Part shown: piece by piece, positions 16,444-26,487 of the stretch
Numbering within the stretch: the stretch's first letter is position 1
Layout of the letters: every line of letters begins with the position of its first letter
NCBI RefSeq assembly: GCF_000269985.1
Contig: NC_016109.1
Location: 3,534,001-3,598,000 of the forward strand
Source: Kitasatospora setae KM-6054
GTDB lineage: Bacteria; Actinomycetota; Actinomycetes; Streptomycetales; Streptomycetaceae
Length of the DNA: 64,000 nt
Direction of reading: 5' to 3'
Notes under the pieces: generated by a model
Told to the model about the DNA's origin: nothing
What the model saw: the letters and a program-made list of their open reading frames with translations, nothing else
Database searches by the model: none
Position numbers and translations under genes: made by a program

Positions 16444-18081
16444 TCACGCCGGCTCCCGCTCGTAGCGGCTGCGGGTCGGGAAGTACGCCTCCAGCCAGGG
16501 CCCGAGGACCGCGTTCTGGGCCGCCATGTCCTCCGGCGCGGAGAACGCGTCGTTGACGCAGATCGCGTCCCGGTCGCGCCGGGCGAGCATCCGGGCCAGC
16601 CGCTGGGCGAGTTCGGGGTGGGCGAGCTGGACGTAGCCGTACTGGAGCGAACTCGGCACCGACCGGCCGGTGAACAGCGCGTAGTAGTGGTGCAGCGAGG
16701 AGGTCACCGAGAGGTCGGTCATCGCGCGGAACCGGCTGCCCGCGGTGCGGGCCCACTCGGTCGGGAAGCGCTCCGCCATCTCGGCCAGCACGCTGCGCAG
16801 CAGGGCGTACGGGATGTGGTCCATCGGCTGGGAGTTGACCCGGCCGAAGCACTCCTGGAGCAGGGCCCGGTTGTTCTTGCAGGCCGCGTCGACCGGGGTG
16901 TCCTCGGGGGTGACCGGGCCGAGCGGGATGCGCGCCGCGGAGGGGAAGTGCTTGGCGATCCCGGTCGGGGTGAAGAAGGCGTGCGGGCTGAGCGGGCGGC
17001 CGACGAACATGTCGTCGTTGAGGTACAGGAAGTGCTCGGCGAGGCCGTCGATCCGGTGCAGCTGGGACTCGATGGCGTGCGAGTTGAAGGTCGGCAGGTC
17101 GGCCGGGTCGGCGAAGATCTCCCGGTGCGGGACGATCCGCAGGCCCGGCGCGCTCTCGTCCAGCCAGGCCGGGCGCTGGTCGTCGGTGACCACGTACACG
17201 TTCCGCACCCAGGGCGCGTTCAGCCGCAACGACCGCAGCGAGTAACGGAGTTCGTCCCGGCTGAGGAAGCGGGCGTCGCTCGCGGACTCGGCGTGGTAGA
17301 CCGCGCCGGAGGTCTCGGCCTTGCGCCGCCGCCAGGCCGGGTCGGTGCCGTCCACCCAGGTGTAGACGAGGTCCACCGGGAAGGTGATCGCGTCGATGCC
17401 GGTGCGGTCGAACTCGGCGCGGCTGCGCACCGGCCGGCGGTTGACCGGGTCGGTGCCGTGCGGGGACAGCAGCCGGGTGAACAGGTGGGCGGGCAGCTCG
17501 ACCGGCGGGCCGTCGGCGGCTATCCGCCCGGTGATCCGGTTGGGCCGGGGGGCGCGCAGCCAGGGGCCGTCGGCCGTCCAGAACTCGACCGCGCAGCCGT
17601 ACTCGTGCCCGAGCGCCAGGGCGCCGGTCGGGTCGAGCAGCGGCCAGGACAGCTGGAGCACCGGGGTGTCGGCCAGCCGGTCCCGGTCGACCGGGTCGGC
17701 GGGGCGGGGGCGCTCGGCGGGCCGGCCGGGGCGGACGGCGGTGATCCGGGCGCCGGAGGCCGCGGCCCCGGTGGCGAGGGCGGCCAGCGCGGCGGCCCGG
17801 CGGTGCTCCGGGACGCCGACCGCGGAGCTGCGGTCGTCGATGCCCGGCACGGTGAAGTGTTCGACGCCGGCGGCGTCCAGCAGCGCGGTGACCGCCCGGT
17901 GGTTGGCCTCGCGGCCGTCCAGCGGGGTCAGCGCGGGCCGGGTGTAGGCGGTCTCGGGGCTGTCCGGGTGCCGTTCCCAGTCCGGCCCCAACGGGCCGGA
18001 ACCGGACGGTGCGTCCACGGACGAGCCGGGCGCCGCAACCCGCTCGCGCAGGGGTGCCCCGGGAACGACAGCACCCAGCAC
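16444..18081 (-). CDS. Stealth family sugar-phosphotransferase, intact motifs
   Basis: 545 aa from the GTG at 18081, with GGAG 8 nt upstream; a GTG two codons earlier (18087) is an alternative. CR1 is VDLVYTWVDG (236-245). CR2 has SRDELRYSLRSL, LPTFNSHAIESQLHRI and NDDMF (355-359). CR3 has CKNNRALL, and CR4 has TSSLHHYYALFTG. It is first in the stealth3-stealth2-stealth1-GT4 operon. The product likely transfers a sugar 1-phosphate to make a phosphodiester-linked glycopolymer; the actual sugar is unknown. Confidence 0.9.
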   Translation of the reverse strand: MLGAVVPGAPLRERVAAPGSSVDAPSGSGPLGPDWERHPDSPETAYTRPALTPLDGREANHRAVTALLDAAGVEHFTVPGIDDRSSAVGVPEHRRAAALAALATGAAASGARITAVRPGRPAERPRPADPVDRDRLADTPVLQLSWPLLDPTGALALGHEYGCAVEFWTADGPWLRAPRPNRITGRIAADGPPVELPAHLFTRLLSPHGTDPVNRRPVRSRAEFDRTGIDAITFPVDLVYTWVDGTDPAWRRRKAETSGAVYHAESASDARFLSRDELRYSLRSLRLNAPWVRNVYVVTDDQRPAWLDESAPGLRIVPHREIFADPADLPTFNSHAIESQLHRIDGLAEHFLYLNDDMFVGRPLSPHAFFTPTGIAKHFPSAARIPLGPVTPEDTPVDAACKNNRALLQECFGRVNSQPMDHIPYALLRSVLAEMAERFPTEWARTAGSRFRAMTDLSVTSSLHHYYALFTGRSVPSSLQYGYVQLAHPELAQRLARMLARRDRDAICVNDAFSAPEDMAAQNAVLGPWLEAYFPTRSRYEREPA

Positions 18082-18131
18082 GGTCACAGCTCCATCGGAC
18101 GAGCCGGGCGGACCCCGGGCAACGGCCGCCC

Positions 18132-18137
18132 ATCCTA
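18132..18137 (-). promoter_or_regulatory. -10 box TAGGAT for the Stealth operon
   Basis: TAGGAT on the minus strand, about 45-50 nt upstream of the first Stealth start. The matching -35 position falls inside the inverted repeat at 18157-18175 and is not consensus-like. Confidence 0.45.
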
Positions 18138-18156
18138 GTCGTCCGTCCAGGCCCGG

Positions 18157-18175
18157 CACACCGGCTCCCGGTGTG
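18157..18175. repeat. 19-bp inverted repeat upstream of Stealth operon
   Basis: CACACCGG and CCGGTGTG arms separated by 3 bp, perfectly symmetrical, covering the expected -35 position of the Stealth promoter. It is a candidate operator. Confidence 0.5.
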
Positions 18176-18193
18176 CTCCCGGACACAGCACGG

Positions 18194-18255
18194 GCGCGGG
18201 CACGACAGCGGCGCGCGGGGGCGGACACGGCGCGGGCACGACAGCGGCGCGCGGG
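18194..18255. repeat. 26-bp direct repeat, two copies
   Basis: Two identical 26-bp copies at 18194-18219 and 18230-18255 (36-bp period), each centred on GGGCACGACAGCGGC. They lie between the rplO terminator and the Stealth promoter. Confidence 0.75.
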
Positions 18256-18264
18256 CACGGCGAA

Positions 18265-18298
18265 GGCCCCGGCCCTCCCGTTCGGGAGGACCGGGGCC
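18265..18298 (-). terminator. spc operon terminator after rplO
   Basis: A 14-pair GC-rich stem with one mismatch (18265-18279 with 18284-18298), topped by CTCCC-GTTC-GGGAG. It lies 15 nt past the rplO stop and cleanly separates the ribosomal operon from the Stealth operon. Confidence 0.8.
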
Positions 18299-18313
18299 CC
18301 GGTGTCGCGCGCG

Positions 18314-18766
18314 TCAGAGCAGTTCGGTGACCGAACCGCCGGCCGCGGTGATCTTCTCGGTGGCCGAGCCGGAGACGGCGTCGACCGTCACCTGCAGCGC
18401 CACCGCGATGTCGCCCTGGCCGAGGACCTTGACGAGCTCGTTCTTGCGAACGGCGCCCTTCTCGACCAGACCGGCCACGGTGACCTCGCCACCGTTCGGG
18501 TAGAGCTCGGCCAGCTTGTCCAGGTTCACGACCTGGAACTGCTTGTGGGCCGGGTTCTTGAAGCCCTTCAGCTTCGGCAGGCGCATGTGGAGGGGCATCT
18601 GGCCACCCTCGAAGCGCTGCGGAACCTGGTAGCGGGCCTTGGTGCCCTTGGTGCCACGACCTGCAGTCTTACCCTTGGAGCCCTCACCGCGACCAACGCG
18701 GATCTTGTCCTTCTTGGCACCCGGGGCGGGCTTCAGGTTGTGGAGCTTGATCGGCGAGTCCGACAT
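18314..18766 (-). CDS. rplO: 50S ribosomal protein L15
   Basis: L15, 150 aa, beginning [20 protein letters not shown]. It has the Gly-rich N-terminal extension ([18 protein letters not shown]) that threads into 23S rRNA. Here it is last in the spc transcription unit because a strong terminator follows; normally secY continues directly. Confidence 0.97.
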   Translation of the reverse strand: MSDSPIKLHNLKPAPGAKKDKIRVGRGEGSKGKTAGRGTKGTKARYQVPQRFEGGQMPLHMRLPKLKGFKNPAHKQFQVVNLDKLAELYPNGGEVTVAGLVEKGAVRKNELVKVLGQGDIAVALQVTVDAVSGSATEKITAAGGSVTELL

Positions 18767-18768
18767 GA

Positions 18769-18951
18769 TCAGTCCACCTCCTCGACCGTGACCAGGTGGC
18801 GAACGGTGTGGACCATGCCGCGGATCTCCGGGCGGTCCTCCTTCACCACGGTGTCGTTCAGCCGCTTGAGGCCGAGCGAGCGCAGGGTGTCACGGTGGTT
18901 CTGCTTGCTACCGATGTACGACTTGGTCTGGGTGACCTTCAGGCGAGCCAT
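18769..18951 (-). CDS. rpmD: 50S ribosomal protein L30
   Basis: L30, 60 aa, [20 protein letters not shown], with the conserved [10 protein letters not shown] helix. ATG shares one base with the rpsE TGA and the stop is 2 bp before rplO. Confidence 0.96.
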   Translation of the reverse strand: MARLKVTQTKSYIGSKQNHRDTLRSLGLKRLNDTVVKEDRPEIRGMVHTVRHLVTVEEVD

Positions 18952-19571
18952 CAGGCGCTCACCCCAGCCGCACGGGCCCGGAGCAGCGCGGCCGGGGCCA
19001 CGTCCTCCAGGGGCAGGCCACGACGGGCGGCGATCTCCTCGGGGCGCACGAGGCCCTTCAGAGCGGCCACGGTGGCGTGCACGATGTTGATCGCGTTGTC
19101 CGAGCCGAGCGACTTCGACAGGATGTCGTGAACGCCGGCGCACTCCAGGACGGCACGCACCGGGCCACCGGCGATAACACCGGTACCGGGGGACGCCGGC
19201 TTCAGCAGCACGACGCCGGCGGCCTTCTCGCCCTGGATGGGGTGCGGGATGGTGCCCTGGATACGGGGGACCTTGAAGAAGTTCTTCTTGGCCTCCTCAA
19301 CGCCCTTGGCGATGGCGGCCGGAACCTCCTTCGCCTTGCCGTAACCGACACCCACGGTGCCGTCACCGTCGCCCACCACGACCAGCGCGGTGAAGCTGAA
19401 GCGACGACCACCCTTGACAACCTTGGCGACACGGTTGATCGCGACCACGCGCTCGACGTAAGCGGTCTTCTCGGCGACGGGGGCGCCGCCCCGGTCGTCA
19501 CGCTTACGGTCGCGCCGCTCGCCACCGGTGCCGCCGCCGGCGCCGCTACCGCGGCGCTGGGGTCCAGCCAT
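18951..19571 (-). CDS. rpsE: 30S ribosomal protein S5
   Basis: S5, 206 aa; the site of spectinomycin-resistance and ram mutations in other bacteria. The N-terminus has a Gly/Arg-rich extension ([20 protein letters not shown]) before the conserved [20 protein letters not shown]. It also has [15 protein letters not shown] and [16 protein letters not shown]. Confidence 0.97.
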   Translation of the reverse strand: MAGPQRRGSGAGGGTGGERRDRKRDDRGGAPVAEKTAYVERVVAINRVAKVVKGGRRFSFTALVVVGDGDGTVGVGYGKAKEVPAAIAKGVEEAKKNFFKVPRIQGTIPHPIQGEKAAGVVLLKPASPGTGVIAGGPVRAVLECAGVHDILSKSLGSDNAINIVHATVAALKGLVRPEEIAARRGLPLEDVAPAALLRARAAGVSA

Positions 19572-19619
19572 TGGAATTACCTCTCTCGTTTACGTCCGCC
19601 GACAGAGTCGACGAGCGGC

Positions 19620-20003
19620 TTAGAAGTCGAGCCCGGACTCGCGGGCCGCGTCCGCCAGGGCGGCGATGCGGCCGGCGTACCGGTTGCCCGCGCGGTCGAA
19701 GACGACCGACTCGACGCCGGCGGCCTTGGCGCGCTCGGCGACCAGGCTTCCGACCTTCTTGGCCAGCTCGGTCTTGTCGCCCTCGGTGCCCTTGATGGAC
19801 ACGTCGAGGGTGGACGCCGACGCCAGGGTGTGACCCTTGGCGTCGTCGATGACCTGGGCGACCATGTGGCGGTTCGAACGCGTCACGACGAGGCGCGGAC
19901 GCACCTCGGTGCCGACGACGCGCTTGCGAACGCGAATGGCACGGCGCTTGCGGGCGGCGTTCTTGTAGGCGTTGCCCTTGCCGATCTTGACAGAGACGCT
20001 CAT
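19620..20003 (-). CDS. rplR: 50S ribosomal protein L18
   Basis: L18, a 5S rRNA-binding protein, 127 aa ([20 protein letters not shown]). It retains [20 protein letters not shown] and ends AARESGLDF. It starts 3 bp after rplF. Confidence 0.97.
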   Translation of the reverse strand: MSVSVKIGKGNAYKNAARKRRAIRVRKRVVGTEVRPRLVVTRSNRHMVAQVIDDAKGHTLASASTLDVSIKGTEGDKTELAKKVGSLVAERAKAAGVESVVFDRAGNRYAGRIAALADAARESGLDF

Positions 20004-20006
20004 CGC

Positions 20007-20546
20007 TTACTTACCACTCTTTCCGACCTTGCGGCGGATGACCTCGCCCGCGTACTTGACGCCCTTGGCCTTGTACGGGTCGGGCTTGCGCAGCTTGCGG
20101 ATCTTGGCGGCGATCTCGCCGACCTTCTGCTTGTCGGTGCCGTCCACGTGGAACTTGGTGGGCGTCTCGACGACGAAGGAGATCCCCTCCGGCGCGGTGA
20201 CCAGGATCGGGTGGCTGTAGCCCAGCGCGAACTCCATGTCGGAGCCCTTCGCCGTGACTCGGTAGCCGACGCCGCTGATCTCCAGCGACTTGCGGTAGCC
20301 CGCGGTCACGCCGGTGATCATGTTCGCCACCAGCGTGCGCGACAGGCCGTGCAGGGCCTTCGACTGACGCTCGTCGTTCGGGCGAGTGACGACCAGAGTG
20401 CCGTCCTCGTCCTTGCCGATCTCGATCGGCGCGGCGACGACGTGGGTGAGCGAGCCCTTGGGGCCCTTCACCGAGACCGTCTGGCCGTCGATGGTGACGT
20501 CCACACCAGCGGGAACCTGGATGGGCAGCCGTCCAATGCGCGACAT
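20007..20546 (-). CDS. rplF: 50S ribosomal protein L6
   Basis: L6, near the factor-binding stalk base, 179 aa ([20 protein letters not shown]). It has the duplicated L6 fold and the signature [18 protein letters not shown] near the C-terminus. Confidence 0.97.
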   Translation of the reverse strand: MSRIGRLPIQVPAGVDVTIDGQTVSVKGPKGSLTHVVAAPIEIGKDEDGTLVVTRPNDERQSKALHGLSRTLVANMITGVTAGYRKSLEISGVGYRVTAKGSDMEFALGYSHPILVTAPEGISFVVETPTKFHVDGTDKQKVGEIAAKIRKLRKPDPYKAKGVKYAGEVIRRKVGKSGK

Positions 20547-20568
20547 TGCTGTACCTCCGTTTCCCGAA

Positions 20569-20976
20569 TTACCAGACGTAGGCGAGAACTTCTCCGCCTA
20601 CGCCCTTCTTGGCGGCCTGCTTGTCGGTCAGGAGGCCGGAGGACGTGGAGATGATCGCCACGCCCAGGCCGCCGAGAACCTTCGGCAGGTTGGTGGACTT
20701 TGCGTACACACGCAGACCCGGCTTGCTGATGCGCTTGATGCCGGCGATGGAACGCTCGCGGTTGGGGCCGAACTTGAGCTCGATGGTCAGCTTCTTGCCG
20801 ACCTCGTTCTCGGTGGGCTCCTCAACCTTGTAGGAGGAGATGTACCCCTCCTGCTGCAGGATCTCGGCGACGTGCGCCTTGATCTTGCTGGCCGGCATCG
20901 CCACGGAGTCGTGGTACGCCGAGTTCGCGTTACGCAGACGCGTGAGCATGTCTGCGATGGGGTCGGTCATGGTCAT
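20569..20976 (-). CDS. rpsH: 30S ribosomal protein S8
   Basis: S8, a primary 16S rRNA-binding protein and, in E. coli, the spc operon autoregulator; 135 aa. I chose the ATG at 20976 ([20 protein letters not shown]) because it matches the family start and has GAGG 6 nt upstream. It ends [11 protein letters not shown]. It is preceded by a 265-bp gap, the longest inside this ribosomal cluster. Confidence 0.96.
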   Translation of the reverse strand: MTMTDPIADMLTRLRNANSAYHDSVAMPASKIKAHVAEILQQEGYISSYKVEEPTENEVGKKLTIELKFGPNRERSIAGIKRISKPGLRVYAKSTNLPKVLGGLGVAIISTSSGLLTDKQAAKKGVGGEVLAYVW

Positions 20977-21241
20977 GGTGGCCTCAGGCCTCTCCCGCCG
21001 TGGTTTCTCCGCACCAGGTCCCCCTCCGCGCACTCGGTGGAGTGCGAAAGGGGCACAAGCGCAGGGGACCTACGACGTAGTAAGACTGAATGTGCGCGGG
21101 CCCTCACAGGAAGGCCGCGGGTCGCCCGGAGGGGACGCCGCAGCAGGGGCCCGACCCCAACACCTTACGGGATCCCTCGCGGGAACCCAAAAGCGTCGAG
21201 GTCGGGCAACTGCTCGCTGATGTCAGAACAGCTGGTAGGGA
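20977..21241 (-). promoter_or_regulatory. Long rpsZ-rpsH spacer
   Basis: 265 bp with no gene. On the minus strand it holds a GGGTTCCC-GCGA-GGGATCCC hairpin around 21169-21188, directly followed by TAAGGT, which could be a -10. I see no convincing -35 and make no firm call. Confidence 0.3.
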
Positions 21242-21427
21242 CTACCAGGAGCTCTTGGTCACGCCCGGCAGCTCGCCGCGGTGGGCCATCTCACGGAGGC
21301 ACACACGGCACAGGCCGAACTTGCGGTACACCGAGTGCGGACGGCCGCAGCGCTGGCACCGGGTGTACGCCCGGACGCCGAACTTCGGCTTGCGCTCGGA
21401 CTTAGCGATCAGGGCCTTCTTCGCCAT
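21242..21427 (-). CDS. rpsZ: 30S ribosomal protein S14, zinc-binding type Z
   Basis: The short 61-aa zinc form of S14, [20 protein letters not shown], with CQRC and CRVC zinc ligands. Streptomycetes usually also keep a cysteine-free S14 elsewhere for zinc shortage. It starts 3 bp after rplE. Confidence 0.97.
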   Translation of the reverse strand: MAKKALIAKSERKPKFGVRAYTRCQRCGRPHSVYRKFGLCRVCLREMAHRGELPGVTKSSW

Positions 21428-21430
21428 GGC

Positions 21431-22000
21431 TCACGCCTCCTTGAAAGGGAAGCCCAGAGCGCGCAGCAGCGCCCGGCCCTCATCGTCGGTCTGAGCGGTG
21501 GTCACGACGGTGATGTCCATACCGCGCTGACGGTCGACCTTGTCCTGGTCGATCTCGTGGAACATGACCTGCTCGGTCAGACCGAAGGTGTAGTTTCCAC
21601 GGCCGTCGAACTGCTTGGGCGAGAGGCCGCGGAAGTCACGGATACGCGGCAGCGCCAGCGACACCAGACGGTCCACGAACTCCCACATGCGGTCACCGCG
21701 GAGGGTGACGTGGGCGCCGATCGGCTGGCCCTCGCGCAGCTTGAACTGCGCGATGGACTTGCGGGCCTTGGTGACGGCCGGCTTCTGACCGGTGATCGCG
21801 GTCAGGTCCTTGATGGCACCCTCGATCAGCTTGCTGTCACGGGCGGCCTCGCCGACACCCATGTTGACCACGACCTTGACCAGGCCGGGGATCAGCATGA
21901 CGTTCTCGTACGAGAAGTCCTCGTGCAGCTGACCCTTGACCTCGGAGAGGTACTTCTCCTTGAGGCGGGGGGTCACCTTCTCAACAGTCGTCTCAGACAT
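21431..22000 (-). CDS. rplE: 50S ribosomal protein L5
   Basis: L5, a 5S rRNA-binding protein at the central protuberance, 189 aa. It contains [41 protein letters not shown] and [19 protein letters not shown]. Its ATG overlaps the rplX stop by one base. Confidence 0.97.
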   Translation of the reverse strand: MSETTVEKVTPRLKEKYLSEVKGQLHEDFSYENVMLIPGLVKVVVNMGVGEAARDSKLIEGAIKDLTAITGQKPAVTKARKSIAQFKLREGQPIGAHVTLRGDRMWEFVDRLVSLALPRIRDFRGLSPKQFDGRGNYTFGLTEQVMFHEIDQDKVDRQRGMDITVVTTAQTDDEGRALLRALGFPFKEA

Positions 22001-22323
22001 CAGATGTCCTCACCGGTCCGCTTGGCAACGCGGATCTTGTTGCCCTGGTCGTCAAAGCGGTAACCGACCCGGGTGACGACCTTCTTGCCGTCCTTCTCCA
22101 CGACCAGCTGGACGTTGGAGATGTGCACCGGGGCCTCGACGGTCACGATGCCACCCTGGGTGCCGGGGCCCGGCTTGGTGTGCTTCTTGACCCGGTTGAC
22201 ACCCTCGACCAGGACCTTGTTCTCGGCGGGGAGGGCCTGGATGACCTTGCCCTGCTTGCCCTTGTCCTTGCCGGTGATGACCTGGACCAGGTCACCCTTC
22301 TTGATCTTCATGCTGTTCGCCAT
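22000..22323 (-). CDS. rplX: 50S ribosomal protein L24
   Basis: L24, a KOW-domain assembly initiator, 107 aa. The start [15 protein letters not shown] is chosen over the inner MKIKKGD because GGAGGT lies 10 nt before the first ATG, within the end of rplN. KOW motif: [14 protein letters not shown]. Confidence 0.96.
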   Translation of the reverse strand: MANSMKIKKGDLVQVITGKDKGKQGKVIQALPAENKVLVEGVNRVKKHTKPGPGTQGGIVTVEAPVHISNVQLVVEKDGKKVVTRVGYRFDDQGNKIRVAKRTGEDI

Positions 22324-22326
22324 GGG

Positions 22327-22698
22327 TTAGAGCACCTCCGGCGCCAGCGAGATGATCTTCATGAACTTCTTGTCGCGCAGCTCGCGGCCCACCGGGCCGA
22401 AGATGCGGGTACCGCGGGGGTCGCCATCGGCGTTCTTGAGAACGACGGCCGCGTTCTCGTCGAAGCGGATGTACGAGCCGTCCGGACGGCGGCGCTCCTT
22501 GACGGTGCGAACGACGACGCACTTGACGACGTCGCCCTTCTTCACCGAACCGCCGGGGATCGCGTCCTTGACGGTGGCGACGATGACGTCACCGATACCG
22601 GCGTAGCGGCGACCGGAGCCACCGAGAACACGGATGCAGAGAATCTCCTTGGCACCCGTGTTGTCGGCGACGCGCAGTCGCGACTCCTGCTGGATCAC
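22327..22698 (-). CDS. rplN: 50S ribosomal protein L14
   Basis: L14, 123 aa from a GTG (AGGAGAAAGCT upstream). It begins [20 protein letters not shown] and has the L14 signature [20 protein letters not shown]. First gene of the spc part; a GTCAACA/TGTTGAC palindrome lies 16-31 nt upstream. Confidence 0.97.
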   Translation of the reverse strand: MIQQESRLRVADNTGAKEILCIRVLGGSGRRYAGIGDVIVATVKDAIPGGSVKKGDVVKCVVVRTVKERRRPDGSYIRFDENAAVVLKNADGDPRGTRIFGPVGRELRDKKFMKIISLAPEVL

Positions 22699-22713
22699 AG
22701 CTTTCTCCTGATC

Positions 22714-22729
22714 GTCAACAAGTGTTGAC
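22714..22729. repeat. Perfect palindrome upstream of rplN
   Basis: GTCAACA-AG-TGTTGAC: 7-bp arms, 2-bp spacer, AT-richer than its surroundings. It lies in the 102-bp rpsQ-rplN gap and could be an operator or a small hairpin near the ribosome site. Confidence 0.5.
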
Positions 22730-22800
22730 GGGCCGGCCGCTGCTCACACCCGCGCCCCTGGGGGCCTGGTGCACATACGGCCGTACCGCGAACAACCTTG

Positions 22801-23073
22801 TTACTTGGCCTTCTCGAGGATCTCGACGACGCGCCAGCGCTTCGTCGCGGACAGCGGCCGGGTCTCCATCAGGAGGACACGGTCGCCGACACCGCACGCG
22901 TTCTGCTCGTCGTGCGCCTTCAGCTTGTTGGTACGGCGGATGACCTTGCCGTACAGCGCGTGCTTGACGCGGTCCTCGACGGCGACGACGACGGTCTTGT
23001 CCATCTTGTCGCTGACGACGAGACCCTCACGGGTCTTGCGGAAACCGCGCGTCTCGTTGGTGTTCTCAGTCAT
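22801..23073 (-). CDS. rpsQ: 30S ribosomal protein S17
   Basis: S17, an OB-fold 16S rRNA-binding protein, 90 aa. It has [20 protein letters not shown] and [23 protein letters not shown] overlaps the rpmC stop by one base. Confidence 0.97.
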   Translation of the reverse strand: MTENTNETRGFRKTREGLVVSDKMDKTVVVAVEDRVKHALYGKVIRRTNKLKAHDEQNACGVGDRVLLMETRPLSATKRWRVVEILEKAK

Positions 23074-23297
23074 CAGGCGTTCTCCACCGTCTCGATGCCC
23101 AGCTCGCGCTCGCGCATCAGGGTGTAGATCCGCGCGATGTCCTTACGGACCAGCCGGAGCCGTCCGTGGTTGTCGAGCTGCCCGGTCGCCGCCTGGAAGC
23201 GGAGGTTGAACAGCTCCTCCTTGGCCTCACGGAGCTTGGCAACGAGACCCTCGTTGTCCAGTTCGCGAAGCTCAGCAGCCTTGGTAGCGGCCGACAT
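23073..23297 (-). CDS. rpmC: 50S ribosomal protein L29
   Basis: L29, 74 aa, near the polypeptide exit tunnel. It contains [18 protein letters not shown] and [15 protein letters not shown]. It overlaps rplP and rpsQ by one base at each end. Confidence 0.96.
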   Translation of the reverse strand: MSAATKAAELRELDNEGLVAKLREAKEELFNLRFQAATGQLDNHGRLRLVRKDIARIYTLMRERELGIETVENA

Positions 23298-23716
23298 CAG
23301 CTCTCACCGTCCTCGCGCCGAACGATCCGGCACTTCATCGGAAGCTTGTGCGCGGCACGGGTGAGCGCCTCGCGAGCAATCTTCTCGTTCGGGTACGACA
23401 GTTCGAACATGACCCGACCCGGGTGCACGTTCGCGATCCACCACTCCGGCGAACCCTTACCGGAACCCATGCGGGTCTCGGCCGGCTTCTTCGTCAGCGG
23501 ACGGTCCGGGTAGATGTTGATCCAGACCTTGCCGCCACGACGGATGTGACGGGTGATCGCGATACGAGCGGACTCGATCTGACGGTTCGTCACGTAGGCC
23601 GGGGTGACGGCCTGGATGCCGAACTGGCCGAACGCCAGCTCGGTGCCACCCTTCGAAGCGCCGCGGCGCTTCGGGTGGTGCTGCTTGCGGTGCTTGACCC
23701 GACGGGGGATCAGCAT
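23297..23716 (-). CDS. rplP: 50S ribosomal protein L16
   Basis: L16, 139 aa ([20 protein letters not shown]), near the A and P sites. It has the conserved [20 protein letters not shown] and [20 protein letters not shown]. It starts 5 bp after rpsC. Confidence 0.97.
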   Translation of the reverse strand: MLIPRRVKHRKQHHPKRRGASKGGTELAFGQFGIQAVTPAYVTNRQIESARIAITRHIRRGGKVWINIYPDRPLTKKPAETRMGSGKGSPEWWIANVHPGRVMFELSYPNEKIAREALTRAAHKLPMKCRIVRREDGES

Positions 23717-23721
23717 GTCGG

Positions 23722-24555
23722 TCAGGCCTCCGTTCCGGTGTTCTCGGCAGCGGCCGGAGCCTCGGCGGCAGCCGGGGCCTGGGCCTCGGCAGCGGCCGGA
23801 CGACGGCCGCGACCGCCGCGCTCGCCACCACGGCCACCGCGCTCGCCACCGCGGGCGGGACGACCGCCCTCGGGACGGGCCGGGCGGTTGCCGGAGCGGG
23901 CGGCGGCGTTCTCAGCGCGCACCTCGGCGATGTTCTTGACGTCGCCCTTGTAGATCCAGACCTTCACGCCGATGCGGCCGAAGGTGGTCTTGGCCTCGAA
24001 GAAGCCGTAGTCGACGTTCGCGCGCAGGGTGTGCAGCGGCACACGGCCCTCGCGGTAGAACTCCGAACGGCTCATCTCGGCGCCGCCGAGACGACCGGAG
24101 CACTGGACCTTGATGCCCTTGGCGCCGGCCTTCATGGTCGACTGCATGCTCTTGCGCATGGCGCGACGGAAGGAGACGCGGGAGGACAGCTGCTCCGCGA
24201 CGCCCTGAGCCACGAGCTGGGCGTCCAGCTCGGGGTTCTTGACCTCGAGGATGTTCAGCTGGACCTGCTTGCCGGTCAGCTTCTCCAGGTTGCCCCGGAT
24301 CTTGTCGGCCTCCGCGCCGCGGCGGCCGATCACGATGCCCGGACGGGCGGTGTGGATGTCCACGCGGACGCGGTCACGGGTGCGCTCGATCTCCACCTTC
24401 GAGATGCCGGCGCGCTCCATGCCCTTCGTCATGAGACGCCGGATGGCGACGTCTTCCTTGACGTAGTCCTTGTACAGCTTGTCGGCGTACCAGCGGGACT
24501 TGAAGTCCGTGCTGATGCCGAGGCGGAACCCGTGCGGGTTAACCTTCTGGCCCAT
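23722..24555 (-). CDS. rpsC: 30S ribosomal protein S3
   Basis: S3, at the mRNA entry channel, 277 aa. The KH domain has [20 protein letters not shown]. The last 60 or so residues form a low-complexity Arg/Gly then Ala/Pro tail ([17 protein letters not shown]), longer than in E. coli (233 aa) and typical of streptomycetes. ATG overlaps the rplV stop (TAATG). Confidence 0.97.
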   Translation of the reverse strand: MGQKVNPHGFRLGISTDFKSRWYADKLYKDYVKEDVAIRRLMTKGMERAGISKVEIERTRDRVRVDIHTARPGIVIGRRGAEADKIRGNLEKLTGKQVQLNILEVKNPELDAQLVAQGVAEQLSSRVSFRRAMRKSMQSTMKAGAKGIKVQCSGRLGGAEMSRSEFYREGRVPLHTLRANVDYGFFEAKTTFGRIGVKVWIYKGDVKNIAEVRAENAAARSGNRPARPEGGRPARGGERGGRGGERGGRGRRPAAAEAQAPAAAEAPAAAENTGTEA

Positions 24556-24902
24556 TACCGGGTCCCTTCCTTGCTGCTGACGACCACGGTGATGTGGCTG
24601 GTCCGCTTGCGGATCCGGTAGGCACGGCCCTGGGCGCGCGGACGGAACCGCTTCAGGGTCGGACCCTCGTCAACGTACGCCTCGGAGATGTAGAGGTCGT
24701 CCACGTTGGAGTGGTTGTAGTTGTGCGCGGCGTTGGCGATGGCGCTGTTGAGCACCTTGCCGACCGGCACGGTGGCGGCCTGCGGAGCGAAACGCAGGAC
24801 CGCCTGGGCCTCCGTGGCCGGCAGGCCACGGATGAGGTCCACCACGCGGCGGGCCTTCATGGGCGTGACGCGGATGTACCGCGCCTGGGCCCTGGCTTCC
24901 AT
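24555..24902 (-). CDS. rplV: 50S ribosomal protein L22
   Basis: L22, lining the exit tunnel; 115 aa from the ATG at 24902 ([20 protein letters not shown]), with AAGGGG upstream. It contains [20 protein letters not shown] and [17 protein letters not shown]. It is 92 bp downstream of rpsS. Confidence 0.96.
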   Translation of the reverse strand: MEARAQARYIRVTPMKARRVVDLIRGLPATEAQAVLRFAPQAATVPVGKVLNSAIANAAHNYNHSNVDDLYISEAYVDEGPTLKRFRPRAQGRAYRIRKRTSHITVVVSSKEGTR

Positions 24903-24994
24903 GGTTGTCCCCTTAATGGAGTAAGTCACTTTGTCGTTCTGGCGCTACAGCTCGCGGAGCGAATCGCTCTAAGGCGGAGCCGCTAATCAGATAC

Positions 24995-25276
24995 TTAGCG
25001 ACGCTTCGACTTGCGGTCTTCCTTCACGTGCCCCTTGAAGGTGCGCGTGGGAGCGAACTCGCCGAGCTTGTGGCCGACCATCGACTCGGTGACGAACACC
25101 GGGACGTGCTTGCGGCCATCGTGAACCGCGATCGTGTGGCCGAGCATGGCCGGGGAGATCACGGAACGACGGGACCAGGTCTTGATGACGTTCTGCGTGC
25201 CCGCCTCGTTCTGCACGTCCACCTTCTTCTGAAGGTGGTCGTCGATGAAGGGGCCCTTCTTGAGACTGCGCGGCAT
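24995..25276 (-). CDS. rpsS: 30S ribosomal protein S19
   Basis: S19, 93 aa, beginning [20 protein letters not shown], with [15 protein letters not shown] at the end. It forms a head complex with S13. It starts 11 bp after rplB. Confidence 0.97.
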   Translation of the reverse strand: MPRSLKKGPFIDDHLQKKVDVQNEAGTQNVIKTWSRRSVISPAMLGHTIAVHDGRKHVPVFVTESMVGHKLGEFAPTRTFKGHVKEDRKSKRR

Positions 25277-25287
25277 CTGACCTGCTC

Positions 25288-26124
<837 letters not shown>

Positions 26125-26169
26125 TTCTGTCCTCGTCCTTTACGACGATCGCAGTCCCTGACCCGAGGG

Positions 26170-26487
26170 TCAGGCGACCGGACCACCGAAGATGTCGATG
26201 CGGTTGCCCTCGGCCAGCGTCACGATCGCGCGCTTGGTGTCCTTGCGCTTGCCGAAGCCCGTCTTGGAGCGCTTGCGCTTGCCCTGACGGTTCAGCGTGT
26301 TCACGGCCTCGACCTTGACCGAGAAGACCGCCTCGACGGCCTGCTTGATCTGGGTCTTGTTGGCACCGGGGGACACGACGAACGTGTACTTGTTCTCGTC
26401 GAGGAGCGAGTAGCTCTTCTCCGAGATGACCGGCTTGATCAGGACGTCACGAGGGTCCGTGAACGTCTTGGAGGTGATCTCGCTCAT
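26170..26487 (-). CDS. rplW: 50S ribosomal protein L23
   Basis: L23, at the tunnel exit and docking site for trigger factor and SRP, 105 aa. It has [20 protein letters not shown] and [18 protein letters not shown] overlaps the rplD stop by one base. Confidence 0.97.
   Translation of the reverse strand: MSEITSKTFTDPRDVLIKPVISEKSYSLLDENKYTFVVSPGANKTQIKQAVEAVFSVKVEAVNTLNRQGKRKRSKTGFGKRKDTKRAIVTLAEGNRIDIFGGPVA

Noticed and set aside
18194..18255. Direct repeats as a CRISPR remnant
   Set aside because: Only two copies, a 10-bp spacer, and no cas genes.
6305..18313. Island 1 as a recent mobile element
   Set aside because: No integrase, transposase, tRNA or terminal repeats are visible, and base composition and codon use match the core genes.
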